Origin: Favolaschia claudopus
Taxonomy: Eukaryota > Basidiomycota > Agaricomycetes > Agaricales > Mycenaceae
Reading direction: 5' to 3'
Assembly: GCA_037176885.1 (NCBI GenBank)
Contig: JAWWNJ010000197.1
Span: 281,854-345,853 of the forward strand
Length of the DNA: 64,000 nt
Shown: one piece after another, positions 1-11,541 of the stretch
Numbering within the stretch: position 1 is the stretch's first letter
Layout of the letters: each line of letters begins with the position of its first letter
Notes under the pieces: generated by a model
What the model was told of the DNA's origin: nothing
The model's input: the letters and a program-made list of their open reading frames with translations, nothing else
The model's database searches: none
Program-made: the position numbers and the translations under genes

Positions 1-1245
1 ATAGACTCGGACTCTTGCAAACTTGCGGGACTCTTGTAGCAACAGAACTCGATGATTTCCAGGTATGTTCACAGCGCTGCTTTTGTTCACTCAATTCATG
101 GTTTCGCAAAGAGAGTCACTGTGCTTTCACCGAACGGCAAAACTTCTGGTTGCAGCTGGTACAACGTCCTGTGCGTCTTGGGCGTTACTTTTTTTCATTA
201 CCTTTGGGAACAATTACAAATTAGCTGCAATTGCTGTCGTTCCCTTCTTTGGCGCCAGCTGCTCCAGGTCATTAACACTGACAAGAAAACTACGATGTTA
301 CCTTCTCCCAAAATTCGGTGCGCTAATTTAGTCCTCTGACCTACAGAGTCTGACCTTGATGCGGTAAGATTGTTGTTGCAACAACGGATAATCTGCTTGT
401 CTATGCACTCCCGTCTGCGTCTGAGGATAAAGAATCACCGTCCAAAAACAAGAAGAAAGGAAAACAAAAGGCTGCAGCGCTCTCCGAACTGGAGCTGTTG
501 CAGACCGTTGGTTCCCCTGCAGCTGTATCAGGATCGACAGGAAGCACATTCCGTGCGGGCGAGGTAGGCGCCTGTTACCGCCACCGCTCCACCAGTTGCT
601 TAGCCCTGTGCGCAGATTTCACCCGGAGAACTCTGAAATTCTTTACACCATCAGCAATACGGTACCTGGCCGTTCACGCACAAGAAAGGCAGCACCTCGA
701 CAAGCGTTTGTGTGCAAGTTGGAATACTAAAACCTGGGGCCGCGGACAAGGTCAGAAAGGTTGGCGACAAGGGGTCTCACTTGCTTCGACGTCAGGGTAG
801 GCTATGTTCTGGTTTCGTTTCTTGCCTCCGTCTCTAACCCATTCTAGTGCGGATGGAAATCTATTGGCGTTCGGATCCTCGGATTGTAGTGTCGGTATTA
901 TGGACGCTAGCACTCTTTCTGTGAGTGAATTTACGCTGGAATCCTGCCTTCGACCGACTATTGTGTATAGCCGCAGGTGACGATTTTGAAGGCGCACGAA
1001 TTCCCGCCTACCACCGTTAAATTCAACTCCACGTCGCGACTGCTCGTGTCTGCCAGTGCGGACAATTCAGTTCGAATTATTAGCGTTCCCGACTCTACAG
1101 AAAAGTCTTGTGAGTCGTCTTTTGCTAGAATCTTTGAATGAAGTCCTCATTGCGAACTTTAGCTTGGGGCATGGTACTGCTCATCATAATCACATTCCTT
1201 ATTGCGCTGCTAGCATTCTTCCTGTCTCAGCAAATGCAACAATAG
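1..1245 (+). CDS. SEC12: SEC12/PREB-type guanine nucleotide exchange factor, 5'-truncated by the window edge
   Basis: The product is the ER membrane exchange factor that loads GTP on Sar1 to start COPII coat assembly. The window opens inside the gene. WD40 (beta-propeller) fragments are visible in order: VTVLSPNGK near 120, FPSLAPAAP near 240, VVATTDNLLVYALP near 370, ENSEILYTISNTVPGRSRT near 630, DGNLLAFGSSDCSVGIMD near 850 and AHEFPPTTVKFNSTSRLLV near 990. The last exon encodes one hydrophobic helix (WGMVLLIIITFLIALLAFFL) followed by SQQMQQ and a stop at 1243-1245, the expected C-terminal ER anchor. GT-AG introns lie near 62-110, 803-846 and 1111-1168. Between about 715 and 780 the reading frame must shift by one base three times, each explained by one extra base (tt, gggg runs); the three shifts restore the original frame. 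I read this as sequence error in a real gene. The stop lies 90 bp from the stop of the convergent TAF9 gene. Confidence 0.85.
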
Positions 1246-1334
1246 ACCTCCAGTTTGGGGGAGTCTTGTTAGATGTATGGAATATACCATGAATTAATTA
1301 CAGATGTTATACAATTATGAAGGTACATGCGCTG

Positions 1335-2177
1335 TCAATCGTAATCGTCATCCTCTTCGAGTTTTCGTTTGACGCCGTTGTGTTCGAGTGAAGTTTGAAC
1401 TTCTTCCATGGCGTCACTGTCTTCCTCTTCTTCGTCGCCGCCAGCAAAGAGGCCATCTTCTTCCTCCCCTGCCTCACTGCCCTCGTCAACAGCCATCTGC
1501 GAGCCGATGCGGATGTCGGAAGACGTGTCAATGGCGCTTATAGGGAATGGTGCCTCCTCGAATTCGCGCGGAGGTTCCTGCTGCTGTGTTTGGGGAGCAG
1601 CCGGGCCGCGATGCAGGCATAAGCTTTTGCTGGGGTATCGGTGTTGGCTCCATATCGTCGTCATCGTCCTCTTCAGACTCGGGACTCTTCGACCTCCTCG
1701 ATCTCCTCGTCGTACAGTTTAACACCCGGTGGAGGTTTGTTCGGAATGAGGTCAAAGTCGATAGAGGTAAGGCATTCAGATGCTTGGGGCATGCGCACGC
1801 CAAACACTTCCGGCACAGCAGGCAAGGGCACCGCGTTGACTTCCGACGCAAGGGAGAGAATGTACTAAATGAGAGTGAGTCTGGGTCTTTCGCAAGTAGA
1901 TAGATCCGAACCCTCTTTGGGAACTCTGCCGCCGAATTCCCAGCCTACGCGCGCCTGGACAGCTAGGACAACGTCGTCCCATTTCTATCTTTCCACCGCG
2001 GCCAGCATACTCAGCGTAAACATTGGCGTCTGTGAGGACTTGGGCGGTATATCTGTGTGAAAAGTCGAGAAGTTGATGAAGAACAGCTGGTTGAACGTCC
2101 TGAACGGAAGGAGTGGAGGAGAGGAGGAGGGCGATTGCGCGTGCGGTGGGAGCAAGATTATCTTGCCGGGAAGACAT
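1335..2177 (-). CDS. TAF9: TFIID/SAGA subunit TAF9 (histone-fold protein)
   Basis: TAF9 pairs with TAF6 through a histone fold and is shared by TFIID and SAGA in the nucleus. The first about 65 residues (MSSRQDNLAPTARAIALLLS, then VQDVQPAVLHQLLDFSHRYT and VLTDANVYAEYAGR) match the TAF9 histone fold. After a one-base shift at KIEM/DDVVLAVQARVGWEF the fold continues. A short intron (GTTCGG...TTTAG, about 1867-1913) follows, then the conserved tail FDLIPNKPPPGVKLYDEEI. The C-terminal part is acidic (EEDDDDDMEP, EEEEDSDAMEE) and ends KLEEDDDYD. Two more frame changes are needed, near 1690 and near 1610. Three shifts in an essential single-copy gene point to sequence error. The gene is head to head with ISU1, with 112 bp between start codons, and tail to tail with SEC12. 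Confidence 0.88.
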
Positions 2178-2289
2178 GCTAAACGCGTTGTTGCCTTCTA
2201 TTTATCAGGAACGCTGATGGTCAGCATGTCTGACGGAATGACGACGAGCCGGCCGATTCGTCGCTTTCTTTCACTTCACTCCCACCACC
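2178..2289. promoter_or_regulatory. Shared divergent promoter, TAF9 / ISU1
   Basis: Only 112 bp separate the TAF9 start (minus strand) from the ISU1 start (plus strand), so both promoters must overlap here or extend into the opposing 5' ends. I see no clear TATA box. Confidence 0.5.
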
Positions 2290-2970
2290 ATGTTCCGCTC
2301 AGCAGTAACAAAGTCCATCCTCGCCTCTGCCCCGCCCATCCACCTCCCGCGTTCTCCAGCGCCCTCTACTCGCTCGCACATATCACGAGAAGGTCATATC
2401 ACATTATGAGCAGCCTAGAAATGTATGGGACCCATTTTTTTTTGCGGTCTGGACCCTAGAGACTTATCAGATATCGTCTTCTTTCGAAAAGGAGGGCTCT
2501 CTGCCCAAGAATGACATCGACGTTGGCACAGGCCTCGTCGGTGCTCCCGCCTGTGGCGACGTGATGAAGCTCCAGATTCGCGTCGACGCCAACGGCATCA
2601 TCTCCGACGTCAAATTCAAAACTTTCGGTTGTGGAAGCGCCATCGCATCCAGCTCCTACATGACCGAGCGCGTTAAAGGTCTGTCGTTGGAGGAGGCTGG
2701 CAAGATCAAAAACACGGAAATCGCAAAGGAGCTTTGTCTTCCCCCCGTCAAGCTTCACTGCTCCAGTAAGACTTTCTCTCCATCGTCTTAGCGCCACTCT
2801 AACTCCCCTCACCAGTGCTTGCGGAGGACGCAATCCGTTCTGCCATTCGCGACTACCGGTCAAAACGTGCCGCGATGCCCAACCCGAAACAGTCTGGTTT
2901 CATTGACGTGAGCCAATCTTCGACAGGGGAAACCGTCGCTTCTGCGCATCCCGCACAACCAGCAGCTTGA
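2290..2970 (+). CDS. ISU1: Mitochondrial iron-sulfur cluster scaffold ISU1
   Basis: ISU1 is the matrix scaffold on which the Nfs1-Isd11 desulfurase builds [2Fe-2S] clusters before transfer through the Hsp70 chaperone. The start MFRSAVTKSILASAPPIH is a basic, hydroxylated mitochondrial presequence. HEKVISHYEQPRN follows, then an intron beginning GTATGG at about 2430, then SLPKNDIDVGTGLVGAPACG. All three cluster-ligand cysteines are present (GAPACGDV, TFGCGSAIASSS, LHCSML), as is the Asp after the first Cys and the chaperone-binding LPPVK motif. A second intron of about 50 nt (2766-2815) splits the Met of CSML. The last exon ends TVASAHPAQPAA. The presequence and HEKV are one base out of frame (near 2360-2380); I take this as sequence error. 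Confidence 0.93.
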
Positions 2971-3329
2971 AGCGTAATGATTGTTTCTTGGTCTGCCTGT
3001 TTTGATGTCTATTTTACCCAAAACGCCCCGTGCGAGCGTAGTAGTTGTACATTTGTATTATTATGAACATGTATGCATCCTTGGACTGCGACACGACTGG
3101 GACACGCTTATGAGGCCAGGAGAAAGCATGCAAGCAACCAAGTAGCTTTGTCTTAGACTGGAGCTCATACACCATCTCCAGCCTTCAAAGGGCAGTTTGA
3201 TACAAAGCATACATACAGCATAACTCTGCATACTGCTGATTTACTGCGAGTACATTCGTATCATTAACCGTTCCATATATTGCTACGTTGCTAGGTTCGA
3301 GCGCATTAAACTTCCATGTATTATATACA

Positions 3330-5473
3330 TCACGCCCCTTTCGAGGGAACAAACGAAAAGGTCCCCCCTGCAAACCATCGTTCGTTTGCCTCCTTCACCC
3401 GTTGTGCGGCAGCCGCCCGATTGGTCAACTCGAATCCTGAGAACATGTCAGTGTTCGTCTTCGCCACAACTCTCGAACCAGAACAGGACACACCTTGAGC
3501 AGGCGTCACACTTAGTGAAGTTGCGGTACCCGACGACAGCGAAGAGGGAGAGGAGGTTTGCGCGCCCCCGAGCAACGCCGACCGATTCAGAGCTGCTGTT
3601 CGCAGCTTGTTGGCCTTTGACATTTTCGCTAGCGATTCATGAGCATTCAAGTATGTAGCCGGATGACAGTCGACAAAGGCTATGTACTCACCTCGACTCT
3701 TCGATTCGCCGAGCCCAGCACGTACGCTACCCGACGTCGCACCAATCATACCCATTCCCTTGGTCTGGTCAAATGCGCCGACTTCCTCTTCCGCCTCACC
3801 GAACGCCATCCTGTTCTGCAGTTTCCGAAGCTCGGTCTGGGCGTAGGCCTCTTTGGCTTTGCGCGCTCTGCGTGTAAAATAAATAAATGTTGATTTAGAC
3901 CGATATGGCATGGAAGCCTACCGTTTACCGCCTCGCCGTTTCTTCGGGCCGTCGCCAGGAATAGGAAGCGCTTTTGTGACCTTGGAAGGCGGGGGAGCAG
4001 CTAGACGATCGATATGTTTTTCTATCTTGTCCCTCAGACTCTCACCGTATGACCCTGTTCAAATTCCTTTTAGAGAGGGACAGCAGCGCGATCAGCATCG
4101 GGCCTCACCATCTCGACGCTGCCGCTCCAAGTCCATACGGGCAGCCAAGACAGATTTAGCGCCAATTGTACGCTGAAGTTTGAGCTGATATTCCGGCGGC
4201 GTCTGGCTCACGAGTTCAGACTGGAAGATGAACCCGGTATGCCGGCGTTGCGTCGCGGTGGAGAAGCCAGCGGTAATTTTGCGTTGCGCGCCGAGGAGCT
4301 TAGGCGTATGTTAGTGGCGTGGAACGGAAGACGGGAATAGGGAGACAACTAACATGCACGTTGCAGGCAGGCATTTTGGCCAAGGCGCCAAGTCCGCCTG
4401 CGACACCGAGAAGTTTAGCAGCTGTGGTGGTACCGACAATAGCTGATAGGTTGGGAGCAAGAACATTCATTCTCGAGCTGACGTACATGAATATCTGCGA
4501 GACGATGAGTGATTGACCCCGGTAGACAGAGATTAGTTAGTGTAAACTCACCTTTTTGCGAGCATCCTCCAGTCGGTCAGCAAGATCGCAAGCACGCTGA
4601 ACGGCATTCCAGTCCGCGTCAGAGAGTTGTTTGCCAGAGGTTGTTGTGGCTGTGACGACCACACTCATGATGACTGCGGCAGGCAGAATGCCTGTCAAGT
4701 CGACCTTGGTTGGATCCTATTTACGTCGAGTCAGAATTGAAAATCGAGAAAATCACGATAAACACTGAACCTCCTCGTTAGCCAAAGCTCGAACAGAGCG
4801 AATATACATGGCAGGGTCTACGACCAGTTGTTCTAGTTCAGGGAACTTGGAAGCATAGTGATCTCGAATGAACTAGGATAAAATAAGGCAAGTCAGTGCT
4901 GAGGATGATGATGACCAACGCAGACTTGCCTTGTGAACCACCAGAATTTCATTATCGACGTCGACAGACAAGTTGTTCGCTTGCACAATCAAGGTGTACT
5001 CTGGATTCAGATGGGCAGGGAGCAGCATTGTGGCAGCAGTTGTAGGATTCGCTTGGTACTTTTCAATTTCCTGTCAAGCATACTCTTGAGCAAAGGCGAC
5101 TTTTCGCAACCAGGAAGGCGGGCACCTGGAGAATATCCGACATGCGCTTGCTACCGTCAAGCTTCGCGACCTTGCTAACGTCCTCGATTCCTGAAAGTTC
5201 CATTTGCTGCACGTCCTCGACATCGAGCTCGTCCGCAGGCTTTATGCCACCAGGTAGAACCAGACCGCCAATTTCTGGTTGACCCTCTTCGGCTTCCGCA
5301 CCCTCTTCGTCGCTCATCTCCTCATCCGACCCGGCGTTCTGTGCTTTGCGCTTGAGGCCACTAGACGTGGACGCGACAGCTTCGGCGGCATTTTCTTGTT
5401 GCTCGGAGACTTCTTCGCCGTCGTCCGAAAGGCCGTCGAGGTCTGCGAGTAGTTCGTCGGCGAGTCCGCTCAT
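3330..5473 (-). CDS. PRP31: Pre-mRNA splicing factor PRP31
   Basis: PRP31 binds the U4 snRNA 5' stem-loop with Snu13 and joins U4/U6 to U5 in the tri-snRNP in the nucleus. The N-terminus ([20 protein letters not shown]) is acidic. The NOSIC/Nop region follows: [19 protein letters not shown], then [20 protein letters not shown], the coiled segment [20 protein letters not shown], and the Nop core [20 protein letters not shown] with [20 protein letters not shown]. The PRP31 C-terminal domain is also clear: [42 protein letters not shown] and the ending [11 protein letters not shown]. There are at least seven short introns. The exons read without needing frame repair. Nothing suggests a divergent copy. 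Confidence 0.95.
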
Positions 5474-5810
5474 TTCAGGCGCGTGTTTGAATTGGGAGGA
5501 TCAATGAGTTGGTTGTATCTGTTTACACGAGACGGGTGATGGCGCTAACCAACTTCAACTTCCTAAAGCGCTCACTGGTTACTTCCCGCTACTTTCGAGG
5601 AAGAATATTCGTATTCTGGTCCTATGAATGTCCTGTAATGGCTCTAATTTTACTCCTTGCCCGCGGCGAGGGCGTATCTGAGGTTGCAAGCTATCCAATC
5701 TGGCGGAACGACGGTCTGAACATTCATGTCCTGGAGATTGCCGCGCCATGTACTCTAACTGCGTTATTTCGGAGCACTTTCCCCACCTATGGGAGAAACT
5801 GGGGAGTCTC

Positions 5811-6064
5811 AGTCATGGACACGCCAACGGCTGATTTTCCAGAACACAAATCCGATGGCGGTCGTTGCGAGGATCATCACAGTTGCTTTTGGTTGTTGGC
5901 CGCCGATATGGCCCAATTTTGTGGACGAGCTGATGCACGTAACAACAACCCTCGTGGGCGAGGTGTAGATCCCTTTACCGGGGTGTTGTACCCAACGGTC
6001 TGGCATGAGTCGGAGCACTCCTGATTGTACTTTTGATGACGAGCGCGGATAGACGGGATTCCAT
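5811..6064 (-). CDS. Possible small single-pass (mitochondrial?) protein
   Basis: I do not recognise this family. Reading on the minus strand, an ATG at about 6064 begins MESRLSALVIKSTIRSAPTH, an amphipathic, Arg/Ser-rich start of the kind seen in mitochondrial presequences. After a GTACAA...CATCAG interval that could be a 64-nt intron, another frame gives KLGHIGGQQPKATVMILATT, then AIGFVFWKISRWRVHD and a stop at about 5811. The hydrophobic stretch with a basic tail fits one membrane helix. Joining the halves needs one frame adjustment, so the model is weak. It lies between PRP31 and the kinase gene, in a stretch otherwise without a gene. Confidence 0.35.
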
Positions 6065-6541
6065 GCATCAATGGATCTAAGTATGAACAGTTCTCCGCTC
6101 TTCGACTTGGTACAGCTATAAATTTGGTCGTGGACGCGGACCGGAAGAAAAGTTTGGTTGTGCTTGGCTGAAGGGTGAAGGGAGTGTCAAGCGAAGACAC
6201 ACAACGGGCGCTTGGTCATTCGAGAGAGTGATGTCAGAGGGTGTCAAGGCTGTGGGACAACCCCGACGCATGATGTCACCAGGACCTCTTAAACTTCCTT
6301 GCTCTTGACCATCAACATCCTCCATGCCCTCGTCAGCTGGCGGCGTAGTAGAGACGTTCAAAAGTATTGATTCTCTCCTCTCCCTCCTCCTCCCCTCTAA
6401 TCGCTTCCAGATCTACTCAGGCACGGAAAACATCACAACCACGCTCGTCAAGAAAACAACACACCCAATCAACAAGCAAATACAACCACAACAGCGCCCG
6501 CGACAACGACTACCACCGCACCACCACCTTCAGACGAAATC

Positions 6542-8482
6542 ATGTCGCGCGAGGCTGCTGAACAGATCGTCAAGCAAGAGCGCGAGCAGAAGGAACAAAT
6601 GCCCAATCACAAGGGTCTCGAAAACTTCAAGATCGTTGAGAAGATGGGCGAGTCAGTAACCCCTCCCTATCTTCTTCGATCCCAAGTTTATTCGTCTGTC
6701 CCAGCGGCGCCTTCTCCAACGTCTATCATGCCATAGATCTCACCACCAACAAGAAAGTTGCAGGTGAACCGCACCCGTCCACCATGTCCCAGGTCTTGGC
6801 TCACAGTCTCCACAGTCAAAGTGGTCCGGAAATTCGAACTCAATGCGTCACAGGTCAGTATTTTCTCTGCTCGGGTCGGCACTGCCCACTTTGCATCTGA
6901 CTTTACGCGCGGCAACAGGATGGGGACAAACATTTGAACCCCAAGTTTAAAAAGAAGCCGCGCGTAACAGAGGTGCCCTTCGTTTTGTATTCCCTTGGAT
7001 GATAGTTCAAGATCTAACGGCTTTCCCCAGCGTGCAAATATCCTCAAGGGTGAGTGTTAACATGTATACGCCCCTGTTATCGTCCTCTGATTTCCCCACA
7101 GAGGTTCAAATCATGCGCGGTACTAACCATCCGTCCGTCGTCAAACTCATCTCGTTTTCGGAAAGCGAGGAGCACTATTTCCTTGTCCTAGAACGTGCGT
7201 TTCTGTCTCGCTCAACCATGACCATGATCCTCAACCTTGGGTGTAGTGATGGAGGGCGGAGAACTTTTCCACCAAATCGTCAAACTCACATACTTCAGCG
7301 AAAATCTGTCGCGTCACGTCATCTTACAAGTCGCGCATGGCATTCGGTATTTGCACGAGGAGCGAGGAGTGGTGCATCGAGATATCAAGCCTGAAAACTT
7401 GCTGTTCGAGCGGATACCAATCGTCCCTTCGAAAGTTCCGATACACCGGCCGTATGACGAAGAGAAGGAAGATGAAGGTGAATTCATTCCTGGTGTCGGC
7501 GGTGGAGGAATCGGTCGTGTCAAGATCGCCGATTTTGGTCTCAGCAAAGTCGTATGGAACGAGGAAACTATGACTCCCTGTGGGACTGTCGGCTACACTG
7601 CTCCGGAAATTGTTAAAGATGAAAGGTACAGCAAGAGTGTCGACATGTGGGCGCTTGGATGCGTTTTGTACACGCTACTTTGTGGATTCCCTCCGTTCTA
7701 CGACGAAAGCATAAACGTGCTCACGGAGAAGGTCGCGAGGGGATACTATACCTTTTTGAGTCCGTGGTGGGACGATATAAGTAGTTCTGGTATGACGAGC
7801 CCTCTTCCTCGTGCTTCTCTTCCATTCTGATATATCTGCTGCAGCCAAAGATCTTATCCAGCACCTCCTTTGCGTCGATCCCGCGCAACGGTTCACCATC
7901 GATGAATTCCTTGCTCACCCGTGGTGTAACGCTGCTCCTGCTCCCCCTCCCCCTCCCACACCGTACATCTACGGCCACGCCCTCGACTCACCGCTTTTGT
8001 CCGCTGCTAAGGGACGGGCTGAGGGTCGGAGTCCCGGTATTGCAGTGCTCAAGGAGGCGTTCGACATTACCTACGCTGTTCACCGGATGGAGGAGGAGGG
8101 TGCACGGCGGCGGAAGTACAAGGGTCGGGGTGGGGCGGGCGCCCGTGGCTTCTTACACGGCCTTAACGAGGACGATGAGGATGAGGATGAGGAAATGCAA
8201 GAGGACGAGCGGAAAGCCACCGGTGCTCCACCGGGGACCTACTCTGGTGGACGCGCCGGTCCGAGAGATCGTGGTCGGAATACTGCAACGCCAAAGGGTA
8301 CCGGCTTCGAACTCGATATGGATGGTGCAACTCTGCTGGGCAGAAGACATCGAGGCAACAAAGCGGCGGCAGGGGCTGGCGTCGGGATGCGGAGTCCGCT
8401 GGCTGGGAACGCCATGGGTATGGACAGGTTGCACATATCTGAAGACAACCTGCCGCCCGGCAGCCCTATGCAGGTTGTTTGA
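6542..8482 (+). CDS. CAMK-group Ser/Thr kinase of the RCK/Srk1 type
   Basis: This is a cytosolic protein kinase that resembles the fungal RCK2/Srk1 kinases acting below stress MAP kinases. After a basic coiled N-terminus (MSREAAEQIVKQEREQKEQM) comes the glycine loop GDGAFSNVYHAID across an intron, then the VAIK-type lysine in VAVKVVRKFEL, HRDIKPENLLF (catalytic loop), DFGLSK (Mg-binding), CGTVGYTAPE (activation loop and APE) and DMWALGCVLYTLLCGFPPFY. An acidic insert occurs between the catalytic loop and DFG (YDEEKEDEGEF), a feature of RCK kinases. The exon after about 7843 carries DPAQRFTIDEFLAHPW, then a proline run, an acidic stretch (EDDEDEDEEMQEDE) and a Gly/Arg-rich tail ending PGSPMQVV. 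At least six introns interrupt the first half. Assignment to RCK rather than another CAMK subfamily is inference from the insert and tail. Confidence 0.88.
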
Positions 8483-10932
8483 GTTATGATGCAGCCTGCT
8501 TCTTTTCTTGTGTGAAGACCATTTATTACATCGTTTGGCGCTCATGTATACAGATCCATTCCCCCATCCAATCCCTACACGTCGTGGTCGTCCCGTATCC
8601 TCGCCTCAATTTGTACAGCACAGTTATTATTTTATATCTCCGCAATACACGTATTATTGTAATCTCTGTATCTCAATTGTGGAGATTTTTCCGAGTCTGC
8701 GCCACCTCGGGAGAGACCGTGTGTGAGGAAAGGATGCAGCAGAAGCTCTCTTTGTCGTATTTGTAAGAATAGATATATTCAATCGCGACGATCTGGGAAC
8801 GTGATGGTTTGGACCAGAAATACGGCTCCTGCCTAGCGTTCTAATTGTTTGGACAGTCTGGACTCTTGCGTATATCTGCAAGGGATAAGGCGCCAGCAAT
8901 GAGTCGCGTCGGACACAATACCAGTGCGGAGGCTCTTGTATCGAAACAAACAGGTGAGAAACGGCGGCCTGACAGCACATCCAGAATCCGCAAATCAGAA
9001 TTACCATGGAATGTTACATATCAACTGTTGTGTTGACTTCATCGAGGGTAACGATTTTCATAGGCCAAGCTATTAATGCGTCTTTCGTTTTTTGTCTACC
9101 CTTTACGGCAGGTCGGAGTTTCGAGGAGAATGAGGTGGCACTCGGTGCTCACAGCAGCCAAGATTCCAAGGAGCAAGGAGCCGCCGCCGACGCAAAGGCT
9201 AGAGACAGCGGAAAATACGTGGGGGGAAGAGAACCACGCGGGTCGAAATAACCGCTGTCTCCGGTTAAGGCAGGAAGACTGAAAGGACATGCCGGAGGGT
9301 GCTCGAAGTGCAGAATACGGTGGCTGTACACTTCTAACGCCAGACGAACCAGCTCGACGGGGGTCGCCAGTCCGGTTCGCCTCCGACAAACTAGCGAGAA
9401 TCCAAATCTTCCCACGCGGTCGTGCTCCCTTTAGAGGGCATTACCCAACGGAGCTTTATTCCATCAGAGGCTTCGGCTGTCTGATTGTGAGCACAAGCTT
9501 GACGCGGTCATCTAAAGTCCCCCATCATGTGCAGCGCGCGCTCCGTGTTGGGTTGACCCATGTGAACTCGTTTTGCGGCCATCGGAGCGGAAGCATTTTT
9601 CTTCCTGTGGAAAACACCGACGTTCGTCTTGGCTTATGCGCGAAACAGCGGCTTTTGGACTGAACGTGAAGAGCACAACTCGAATAAAACATATCAGCCA
9701 GCTGTGCGTGAACGAAAGAGCGGAAAACCAATAGGAATCTCGTACATTCTTGTCCAATCCCGCGTGAAGATCATAACATCTGAACTATCAATCTGCCAAG
9801 ATCTCGACGGAGGTTAACTCGATTATCTTGCGCATAAGAAGGAATTTTTTTTGGGAATTTCAAATTCCCAAATTTCAAGCCGGATTTGGATACTTCTCGA
9901 GCGGTTGTTTGGATTGCAGCCTCTCGAGCATCATTTTCACTGTTTCTTCCGCAAAAGCAGCTCTAGGATGAAGAAATTTTCAGAAAAACGGAAGCACGTG
10001 TACTCGTCGATGCATGAGTAATCACATTTAAATTTCTCTCCTCGGAGGAGGAGGACCGGGTCCGTAAAGGGTGATCAGTGTATTGCTCACTTGCCGTACA
10101 CCTGATATTGAATGGGCTTATGCGCTACGATTTGGGGTGCAGAGGCTCCGGCCGACGGTCAGACTCCTAGCATTGATCTACCATTACTACGGAATCCGAA
10201 TGATGAAGATAGAGCCCCTGATGCAATCCACGAGACGCACAGACAAAGTGATGCAAAGTCTTTGGTCGCCCACAAGCGTCTCCAGTAAGGCATATCAAGT
10301 TGTGGGCGCATCTTTGACATCGACAAGATAGTACTCCGCGAAAGCGAAATTTGAAATTAAGGAAAGGAAGTCGAAGTCCACTTGAAGGTTACTGTCGTTA
10401 AACACCGGAGGAAGAAGAAAGGAAGCATATCGAGCTGGTGGCGGTGAACTTCTGAGACTGTATGTTGGGAAGAATGACGGAATCAGAGATTGGCAGTTGA
10501 TCGGCCTTCCCATCGCGAGCAGTAGATTGACGCGCAATGACGAGGGAGCGGGAACAAGGATGGATGAACATGAGCAGTGGATTGTTGGCGCGGTAGGTCT
10601 GTACTGCAGTCAAGGATATAAGCGCAATGAAGCCGATTTTCTGGAACGTTTGCATGGATTGCTGGCCTCCGACCCAATGACCACAGACAGCTGAAGCTAG
10701 TTGAACGCTCAGATGACTGCATCGAGCACTAACACTGCAAGCAGCGAATCGTAGCGAGCCCCCCGACATGTTTAAAGCGCCCGTTGGATAAGATGAATCA
10801 TGGTGAGAAATGCGACCTTATCTGCGCCATCGGATACAAAGTCTGTCGCATACTAGTCATGAGTAGCAAGGGTATCACCAGCAGCGAATGTATTAGTTCA
10901 CGGGTATGTGTGGCGTCGAGCAGTTAATGATG
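8483..10932. other. Gene-poor interval of about 2.4 kb
   Basis: I find no open frame here with recognisable protein features on either strand; the open stretches are short, lack domain-like patterns and overlap one another. The interval includes the 3' flank of the kinase gene and of the Tctex-type gene, and a perfect palindrome at 9850-9872. It may hold regulatory sequence, a non-coding transcript or remnants of an old element. Confidence 0.5.
9850..9872. repeat. Perfect 11-bp inverted repeat with a 1-nt centre
   Basis: TTTGGGAATTT, a single C, then AAATTCCCAAA form an exact palindrome directly after a run of T. Its position inside a gene-poor interval leaves the role open: a hairpin terminator-like structure, a protein-binding site or chance. 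Confidence 0.75.
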
Positions 10933-11541
10933 TTAAACGGTCCGTATCGCAAACGCGATGCATATACATATCAGAGAGTCCTGATAGAACAACGCCGTCC
11001 GTCAGCCAAATAACTGGGTGGATTTGTTCCGAGACGGAAAAAGCACACACATTCGAGAACATTTCCTGCACCACTACGTCTGAATCTTCCCAGTGGCATG
11101 CCATATCCGCTCTACAGCGGCATGATTATCCTGTCTCTTGTCCGCGGCGGTATGGAATTGAAACTGACCGGCCACCCTGCCCCAGGTTTTCATTGATTTG
11201 GGTCAAGACAATATATTTACTGCGAAAAGGGACACGATGCTCGTATGCGGGAACGGACAGTGCATTACGACCAGGAGGAAAAACCACACTTACAACCCCG
11301 TTGGTTGGATCTCGAGCATGCGTGTCTTGACCCTATCGCCGATCTCCTTAATCCATGCCTTGACCTTGTCGCGTTCTTTGACATCTGGCCATAAGGCGGA
11401 GTGGAGGGTGGTGGAGAGTAGCGTCTTTGTGTAAACTTTCAACAAGTCGGAATCAAATGATAGACGAGGTGCGGGCGATTGGGCGTCAGAGCGGGCAGGT
11501 GAGCGGAAACCAGCGGAGGCAGAGGAAAGAGCTGAGGCCAT
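10933..11541 (-). CDS. Tctex-type dynein light chain family protein (Tda2/TCTEX1D2-like)
   Basis: Tctex-type light chains are small dimeric adaptors; in fungi some serve dynein and others (Tda2) act at endocytic actin patches. Exon 1 gives MASALSSASAGFRSPARS, then FDSDLLKVYTKTLLSTTLHS, WPDVKERDKVKAWIKEIGDR and VKTRMLEIQP. The next exon gives KYIVLTQINENLGQGG, and across a GTCAGT...TGTAG intron RADMACHWEDSDVVVQEMFS continues the beta-sheet. The last exon, after another intron, is NDSLICICIAFAIRTV and a stop at 10933-10935. This is the full Tctex fold with the usual C-terminal strand. The start is 140 bp from the divergent PEX11-like gene. Which cellular complex it joins cannot be read from the sequence. 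Confidence 0.87.

Noticed and set aside
8160..8200. GAGGATGAG-type short repeat
   Set aside because: It is the acidic coding run of the RCK-type kinase tail, not a separate repeat element.
9289..9663. 124-codon open frame on the plus strand in the gene-poor block
   Set aside because: Overlaps comparable frames on the other strand and has no domain-like pattern.
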